Positions 58,061-64,000 of a stretch of 64,000 nucleotides of DNA are shown here, in pieces (positions within the stretch are counted from its first letter, which is position 1; every line of letters starts with the position of its first letter). The stretch comes from Morinoia aosen (lineage: Eukaryota > Arthropoda > Malacostraca > Amphipoda > Talitridae), in assembly GCA_030386875.1 (NCBI GenBank), contig CM059559.1, positions 3,779,177 to 3,843,176 on the forward strand, given 5' to 3'. The notes under the pieces are model-generated. The model was given only the letters and a program-made list of their open reading frames with translations. It was not told where the DNA came from and ran no database searches. Position numbers and translations under genes: made by a program.

Positions 58061-59746
58061 CTTTGCTTTGCCTGCTTTCTTTTGCTTTGCTGTGTCTGCT
58101 TTCTTTTGCTTTGCTTTGCTTTGCCTGCTTTCTTTTGCTTTGCTGTGTCTGCTTTCTTTTGCTTTGCTTTGCCTGCTTTCGTTTGCTTTGCCTGCTTGCG
58201 TTTGCTTTGCTTTGCCTGCTTTCGTTTGCTTTGCCTGCCTTCTTTTGCTTTGCTTTGCCTGCTTTCTTTTGCTTTGCTTTGCCTGCTTTCTTTTGCTTTG
58301 CTTTGCCTGCTTTCTTTTGCTTTGCTTTGCCTGCTTTCTTTTGCTTTGCTTTGCCTGCTTTCTTTTGCTTTGCTTTGCCTGCTTTCTTTTGCTTTGCTTT
58401 GCCTGCTTTTTTTTGCTTTGCTTTGCCTGCTTTCTTTTGCTTTGCTTTGCCTGCTTTCGTTTGCTTTGCTTTGCCTGCTTTCTTTTGCTTTGCTTTGCCT
58501 GCTTTCTTTTGCTTTGCTTTGCCTGCTTTCTTTTGCTTTGCTTTGCCTGCTTTCTTTTGCTTTGCTTTGCCTGCTTTCGTTTGCTTTGCTTTGCCTGCTT
58601 TCTTTTGCTTTGCTTTGCCTGCTTTCTTTTGCTTTGCTTTGCCTGCTTTCTTTTGCTTTGCTTTGCCTGCTTTCTTTTGCTTTGCTTTGCCTGCTTTCTT
58701 TTGCTTTGCTTTGCCTGCTTTCTTTTGCTTTGCTTTGCCTGCTTTCTTTTGCTTTGCTTTGCCTGCTTTCTTTTGCTTTGCTTTGCCTGCTTTCTTTTGC
58801 TTTGCTTTGCCTGCTTTCTTTTGCTTTGCTTTGCCTGCTTTCTTTTGCTTTGCTTTGCCTGCTTTCTTTTGCTTTGCTTTGCCTGCTTTCTTTTGCTTTG
58901 CTTTGCCTGCTTTCTTTTGCTTTGCTTTGCCTGCTTTCGTTTGCTTTGCTTTGCCTGCTTTCTTTTGCTTTGCTTTGCCTGCTTTCTTTTGCTTTGCTTT
59001 GCCTGCTTTCTTTTGCTTTGCTTTGCCTGCTTTCGTTTGCTTTGCTTTGCCTGCTTTCTTTTGCTTTGCTTTGCCTGCTTTCTTTTGCTTTGCTTTGCCT
59101 GCTTTCTTTTGCTTTGCTTTGCCTGCTTTCTTTTGCTTTGCTTTGCCTGCTTTCGTTTGCTTTGCTTTGCCTGCTTTCGTTTGCTTTGCTTTGCCTGCTT
59201 TCGTTTGCTTTGCTTTGTCTGCTTTCTTTTGCTTTGTTTTGCCTGCTTTCTCTTGCTTTGTTTTGCCTGCTTTCTCTTGCTTTGCTTTGCCTGCTTTCTC
59301 TTGCTTTGCTTTGCCTGCTTTCGTTTGCTTTGCTTTGTCTGCTTTCTTTTGCTTTGTTTTGCCTGCTTTCTCTTGCTTTGCTTTGCCTGCTCTCTCTTGC
59401 TTTGCTTTGCCTGCTCTCTCTTGCTTTGTTTTGCCTGCTTTCTCTTGCTTTGTTTTGCCTGCTTTCTCTTGCTTTGTTTTGCCTGCTTTCTCTTGCTTTG
59501 TTTTGCCTGCTTTCTCTTGCTTTGTTTTGCCTGCTTTCTTTTGCTTTGCTTTGCCTGCTTTCTTTTGCTTTGCTTTGCCTGCTTTCTTTTGCTTTGTTTT
59601 GCCTGCTTTCTCTTGCTTTGTTTTGCCTGCTTTCTCTTGCTTTGTTTTGCCTGCTTTCTCTTGCTTTGTTTTGCCTGCTTTCTCTTGCTTTGTTTTGCCT
59701 GCTTTCTTTTGCTTTGCTTTGCCTGCTCTCTTTGGCTGTGCTTTGC
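58061..59746 (+). repeat. Sub-block: A-free 24-bp series, ~68 units
   Basis: TTTCTTTTGCTTTGC plus TTTGCCTGC repeats very uniformly, with TTTCGTTTGC, TTTCTCTTGC and TTTGTTTTGC variants at recurring intervals towards the right end. The first A appears in TTTGCATGA at 59747. Confidence 0.92.
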
Positions 59747-59763
59747 ATGAAAAAACTATCAAA

Positions 59764-59960
59764 TGTATGGATTACATGGATTGAAGGCATGGACTGAATG
59801 AATGCAATAAATGCATGGATTGAAGGCATGGACTGAATGAATGCATTAAATGCATGGATTGAAGGCATGGACTGAATGAATGCATTAAATGCATGGATTG
59901 AAGGCATGGACTGAATGAATGCATTAAATGCATAGATTGATTGAATGCGTTGAATGCATC
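59764..59960 (+). repeat. 39-bp minisatellite, ~5 units
   Basis: Units with TGAAGGCATGGACTGAATG then AATGCATTAAATGCATGGAT, period 39 bp. It begins at the satellite edge. ATGCAT palindromes occur in each unit. Confidence 0.92.
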
Positions 59961-59999
59961 AATGCATGAATTGTGAATGGATGCGTTGAAGGCACCAAA

Positions 60000-60250
60000 T
60001 GGATGGAATGAAAAGATGCATCATATGCATGGATTGAATGGATGCAACACGTGCATGGATTGGATGGATGCATCATGTGCATGGATTGGATGGATGCATC
60101 ACGTGCATGGATTGGATGGATGCATCACGTGCATGGATTGGATGGATGCATCACATGCATGGGTTAAATGGATGCATTAAATGCTTAGAATGAATGGATG
60201 CATCACATGCATTGCATGGGTTGAATGGATGCATCAAATGCTTAAAATGA
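60000..60250 (+). repeat. 26-bp minisatellite, ~8 units
   Basis: Units with GGATGCATCACGTGCATGGA then TTGGAT, diverging from the adjacent 39-bp array. The 67-codon Met/His/Trp-rich frame at 59977-60180 is an artefact of the repeat. Confidence 0.9.
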
Positions 60251-61424
60251 ATAGACCCAACTCCATTCGGCACCATTTCCATCAAAGGAAGACAGCCTCA
60301 TTAACTAAGTACGATACGAGAGGGAGTGCAGGAACTGGTCTTCTAAAATGTCAATGTACAAACTCGTCACCAGCAAGCCTCCGACCAGACGCCTCATAAT
60401 CGTTCGAACGGTGAGGCCTGAATTTTATCTGAATCTCATTTGACTGCTTCTGATCACTGGAAAAAAAACAATGGTAAACATTTCATGTTTTTACCCTATT
60501 GGAAATAAGTTTTTTTTTTTAAAAGTGAGCTAGATCGTACCTAAGTTGGTGTGGCAGTGCAGAACGGAAGTGGGATGCATTGTAGAGCACCGTATAGGAA
60601 GCTTCTTTTCGCTGGGCTCAGCTGCAGGGTTCTTACATATTCTTCGGAATTTTGGAGTGTGATTGATATGTTATTTTATCCACGAATTCTCAACCTTTCT
60701 TTTAAAATTGTATTTCGAAATTTATTTTTTTATTAATTTATATGGTAATTTTGTATGTTGACATTCGTAGGGGTTTCACTGCAAGAGATGTGCATGTATT
60801 AATGTATGTTGACTAAAAAAGCCAAGCCCCATCCAATCAAGGAGTGACACTTGACTTGTGACGTTTCAAATCACTAACTTTTCTTAATATAGTTATTTCC
60901 TGATACTGCACGTAGTTCAGATCATCGACCATTCCGTTTTTGTTTTTTCTTCAAATGTACGGAATAAAATATTCGATTATGCAAACAATATGCTAGCATT
61001 ATGTAATGCTAGACAGAAATTCAATATATTGGTGTGTCGCCGAGTAGGTGTCGCTCGTTGGTCAACTGGCTGGTAGGGGCGCAACAAAATAATTTAGAAA
61101 TTATATTTATCAGAATCCTGCATTTGCAGTTCTCCTAAATCATATATTTGTGTACTTTCGTACTGCCAATATCTGCTGCAAACTGTGTCTTTTGATATTT
61201 GAGTTATATTGACTTGCATATTGTTGTTCCGTGGATCTTTATGTTCTCAGTTTTTGTTCCATGATACCTTCCGATTTGCAATATTGTTCGTTTTTTTTGT
61301 TGAATTCCTTACACCCTGACTAGGTAGGTGTAAGGAATTGATGTTCCACTGTGTGTCCATCAAGCGTCCTTGAATATTATTTCCAATTTTGTTCTCATAG
61401 AGATGCTACTATTATGCCCATAAA
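60251..61424. other. Unassigned sequence
   Basis: No gene is recognised; A and T runs are frequent. Confidence 0.4.
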
Positions 61425-61750
61425 AACTTGCGCTATCAGAAAGGAGATCCGAATTCTAGAGCTGTAAGTTATGTAGGCCTCTTTTTCGTTGAAATTGTAC
61501 CGTTTGATTGATTGTACGTACCGTATTTGTTCGGTTCGCTTCTGTTTTTTTTTTGCAAAATCATTTTCTTTCTTCGTAACAGTTTTGGAAATTTCCTTCA
61601 ACCTGATTATTCTTAGGCGCAAGAAATCTATCTTGGTAGCATACTTCTGTAAAGATTTCCCGTTCCCTTAAATTCAACACTAAATGGTCCCGTTCTCTGT
61701 CCTCTACTCGGAGCACATTTTTTGTAGCTTGAGAGGAGAGTTTTGGAATC
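61425..61750 (+). repeat. Dispersed cassette C, distant diverged copy
   Basis: GGAGATCCGAATTCTAGAGC, GTAGGCCTCTTTTTCGTTG, AACACTAAATGGTCCC and a GGAGCACATTTTTTGTAGC segment match the cassette. It lies beyond the satellite, so the family is not confined to the 42-52 kb region. Confidence 0.6.
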
Positions 61751-62661
61751 TTTGGAACATTTCTAAGAAAATGAAGCCATTTTTTCCATATTTGAGAATA
61801 GAAAAATAAGTTATATACCTCTAAACCCAAAAATATTTTCTTATGAAATCATGAAAATTGCTTATCACAAAAAAATTCAAAATATTGAAATTTCTTTTCA
61901 TTTTATTGTTAGAGATGCTTCAAGGATTCTAAAACTGTCTTTGGTTTTGTTCTAGCATCAAAACTGAATGAGGAGACAGATCTTGAAAATTATATCAAAA
62001 TTTCCCAGAAACCCAATTTTTCGCAAAAAAATAAGGCCTAAATCGAAAAAGTGACACTAGTAAACTTTCAGAAAATACATATACTGGCCAAATTTCAAAC
62101 GAATCGGACGAAAAAAGTTCACCGACCCGGATGATCTCCTAAAAGGCCTACTAAGAATAACATTGCGCAGTGTAAATGGCATCAGAGCTAGGTATAGGCT
62201 TCAGCACTTACTTTTAGATCATAGTGGCAGACTTGGGGACTGGGGTAGCGCAGACACCGCAAATTAGCACGACTGCCGTGATGAGACTTCCATTCGTCAA
62301 CTCTGGAGTCCTAGCGCTGGCACTACATTCTACTGCTAACCTTCGAGTTACCCACAGACATGCGTTACAAGGTATGCGCAGTACGTTATTACGGAACGGT
62401 ACTCGCGTGAATGACTTCGCCGTTCACAGAAGATAATACTCGCTCGCCTGCGTATCGGATACTCGCAGCTTACCTATACAGTTTAAATGGACGGAAGAAA
62501 CTTCCCCTATTGTCCAGACTGTATTGCATGTACCTAAGTGCCCCGCGCGTGACGCTGAGAGACGACAATCTTTCTAGTTTACGCGCACCGTGCCGTGAAT
62601 AAGAAGACGAGGCATGTTGGCCGAACCTAACATCAGTGTCTACAACAGAGGGAAGCTAACA
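61751..62661. other. Unassigned sequence
   Basis: A slightly GC-richer patch at 62220-62600 contains two short plus frames (70 and 63 codons) with no recognised domain. Confidence 0.4.
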
Positions 62662-62731
62662 TTGCTGAAGAGTTGTGTTGCTTCTTGACTATAATGCTGA
62701 AGAGTTGTGTTGCTTCTTGACTATAATCTGA
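62662..62731 (+). repeat. 35-bp tandem duplication
   Basis: GCTGAAGAGTTGTGTTGCTT and the following bases to ACTATAAT occur twice head to tail without change. Confidence 0.9.
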
Positions 62732-63459
62732 TTTTTCTTAAAAATTTCTGTGAAGAAATTAAAAAACAGCTCATTTTTATGTTTTTCGAAGTCTTCTCTT
62801 CCTTTTAGTTATTTTTTTTGCGAAAAATTTCTTAGGATTACAGTGAGCTCAGCTGTCATTTTCTGTGTAGTAGATGGTAGGTTGCTTCTATCTTTTATGT
62901 TATATATGTATTTTTTTTTTTTTCTAATATTTTATTTTCAATAAGTATATAAATTAATATGTGTGTGTACGTGTGTAGGTATATATATGTATCTACATAA
63001 ATAGATATACATGTTTCTATTTCATTTCTTTACGCAAAAACCATTCGGTTAATAAATTTTATTGCAATTGCGAAATGATTCAAAAATAGATCTAGCACTT
63101 CCCCAGAGGGCGTTTCTGTGAATCGGATTAATGTCATATATAATTAATGAAATAAAGTGCAATTTGGGCATATGAATCGTAGTAAAATTATCTTTCTGTC
63201 CGTGTTTTGTACAAGCTATGAATTTTGATATTGAATATATGTTTGTTTACCCATTTCTACCAATATTTTGTAGATATTTGTCAATCATGAGTGGTAACCG
63301 GCTTACACTGTATCTCTATTTTATCCCATGTACCCATGTCCGCATGATGTGGTGAATATCGAGAAGATACGAAATATGTTTTTGGTGGTGATAGGGCTTT
63401 GCATATTTTTTAGGGCATATTTTTCATTTCTCATTCAACTACCCTTGACAGAGATAGAC
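62732..63459. other. Unassigned AT-rich sequence
   Basis: Contains short (TG)n and (TA)n runs at 62960-63015. No gene is recognised. Confidence 0.4.
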
Positions 63460-63895
63460 TATTGGCAAGCCACGTGTGGTTTGTCTATTAGTACGCCTCG
63501 TATATTTTGTCTATTAATATGCCTCGTATGGTCTATCTATTTTGTACACCTCTGATAGCTTGTCTATTAGTACACCTCGTATAGTTTGCCTATTATTATT
63601 ATGCCTCGTATGGCTTATCTATTTGTACACCTCGGATGGTTTGTCAATTAGTACTCCTTGTATAGAACTTTTGTTAGACTACTAGCACACCACGAATGGG
63701 TCTGTCTATTAGTACGCCTCGTATATTTTGTCAATTAATATGCCTCGTATGGTCTATCTACTTGTACACCTCTGACAGTTTGTCTATTAGTACACCTCGT
63801 ATAGTTTGTCTATTATTATGCCTCGTATGGCTCATCTACTTGTACACCTCGGATGGTTTGTCAATTAGTACTCCTCGTATGGAACATTTGTTTTA
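63460..63895 (+). repeat. ~28-bp monomers in a 220-bp higher-order repeat
   Basis: Monomers share GCCTCGTAT or CACCTCGTAT then TTTGTCTATTAGTA. The ordered series from GTCTATTAGTACGCCTCG at 63483 recurs at 63703, a 220-bp period, giving two higher-order copies of about eight diverged monomers each. Confidence 0.88.
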
Positions 63896-64000
63896 GGATG
63901 CCCTATATTTAAGAAACTTTTAAAAGCCAATATGTTGGCATGTATCTCATGTGACAATTTGGAAATAAACATTTTTTCTTTTTCTTTCTTTAAAATTAGT
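63896..64000 (+). mobile_element. Possible LINE-type 3' tail at window edge
   Basis: CAATTTGGAAATAAACATTT followed by TTTTTCTTTTTC resembles the 3' tail of insect non-LTR elements. There is no coding sequence upstream, so at most a heavily 5'-truncated copy. Confidence 0.25.

Larger units (their letters stand above)
52685..59746 (+). repeat. 7-kb pyrimidine-rich TTTGC/CTGC satellite
   Basis: The whole block is built of pentamers (TTTGC, CTTGC, CTTCGC-like variants, TCTTTTGC-type joints) closed by a CTGC tetramer. Unit lengths are 14, 19, 24, 29 and 34 bp, that is, 4 plus a multiple of five. The plus strand is A-poor and from 56883 to 59746 has no A at all, so stop codons are impossible there in any of six frames. 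The ORFs of up to 1415 codons (Leu/Cys/Phe/Ala on plus, Lys/Ala/Gln/Ser on minus) are artefacts of composition. I see no introns, start context or non-repeat sequence to support a gene. Confidence 0.97.

Noticed and set aside
52636-59907. ORFs of 959 to 1415 codons on both strands
   Set aside because: They arise because the satellite lacks A (plus) or T (minus) and so lacks stops. All frames are open at once, the peptides are simple repeats, and there are no splice or start signals.
1-64000. CRISPR arrays, operons, rRNA genes
   Set aside because: The tandem arrays here have no unique spacers, and all transposon families and the SINEs are animal-type.

Overview
This looks like a non-coding, repeat-dominated stretch of an arthropod (probably insect) nuclear genome. 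The base composition is AT-rich. There are tRNA-derived SINEs, Tc1, mariner, piggyBac-type and hAT-type DNA transposon remnants, a Penelope-like element, and arrays built on CCTAA-like motifs. No operons, rRNA genes or prokaryotic signals are visible. No complete host gene could be recognised. The two best coding candidates are short terminal-exon-like segments at 45085-45276 and 50967-51155; each ends in a hydrophobic, membrane-anchor-like stretch.

Layout. 0-11.6 kb: sparse sequence with a TA-flanked palindromic MITE, two TTAA-flanked piggyBac-type MITEs, a 133-bp repeat present twice that carries a hammerhead-ribozyme-like core on the minus strand, and a Tc1 (DD34E) transposase fragment. 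11.7-13.2 kb: a 26-bp minisatellite with a 572-bp higher-order echo. 13-20 kb: mostly featureless, ending in a 42-bp tandem array that reads as a 14-residue peptide repeat in a 186-codon frame with no ATG. 22-25 kb: a third piggyBac-type MITE, a SINE and two hAT-type MITEs with 8-bp target duplications, one of them nested in an older dispersed cassette. 25.5 kb: a G-rich GGTGTK array. 27-32 kb: several small tandem arrays. 33.5-34.3 kb: a broken Penelope-like element. 36.2-38.1 kb: a foldback and a cluster of inverted and direct copies of one unit. 38.4-39.4 kb: a 20-bp satellite. 39.5-40.1 kb: a second foldback.

40-52 kb: the plus strand is T-rich and intron-like, and about ten same-orientation copies of a ~350-bp cassette lie here, most with a polypyrimidine-CAG that resembles a 3' splice site. 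The same region holds a solo-LTR-like block, a mariner remnant with two outward-facing transposase 3' ends, a second SINE, and the two candidate exons.

52.7-59.75 kb: a 7-kb satellite made of TTTGC-type pentamers plus a CTGC tetramer. Its last 2.86 kb contains no A on the plus strand, so all six frames lack stop codons and very long but spurious ORFs appear. 59.8-60.25 kb: ATGCAT-rich arrays. 60.3-64 kb: sparse sequence, one more cassette copy, and a two-copy 220-bp higher-order repeat at the end.

There is no gene network to describe. The interest lies in the repeat architecture, the ribozyme-like motifs, and the few possible exons.
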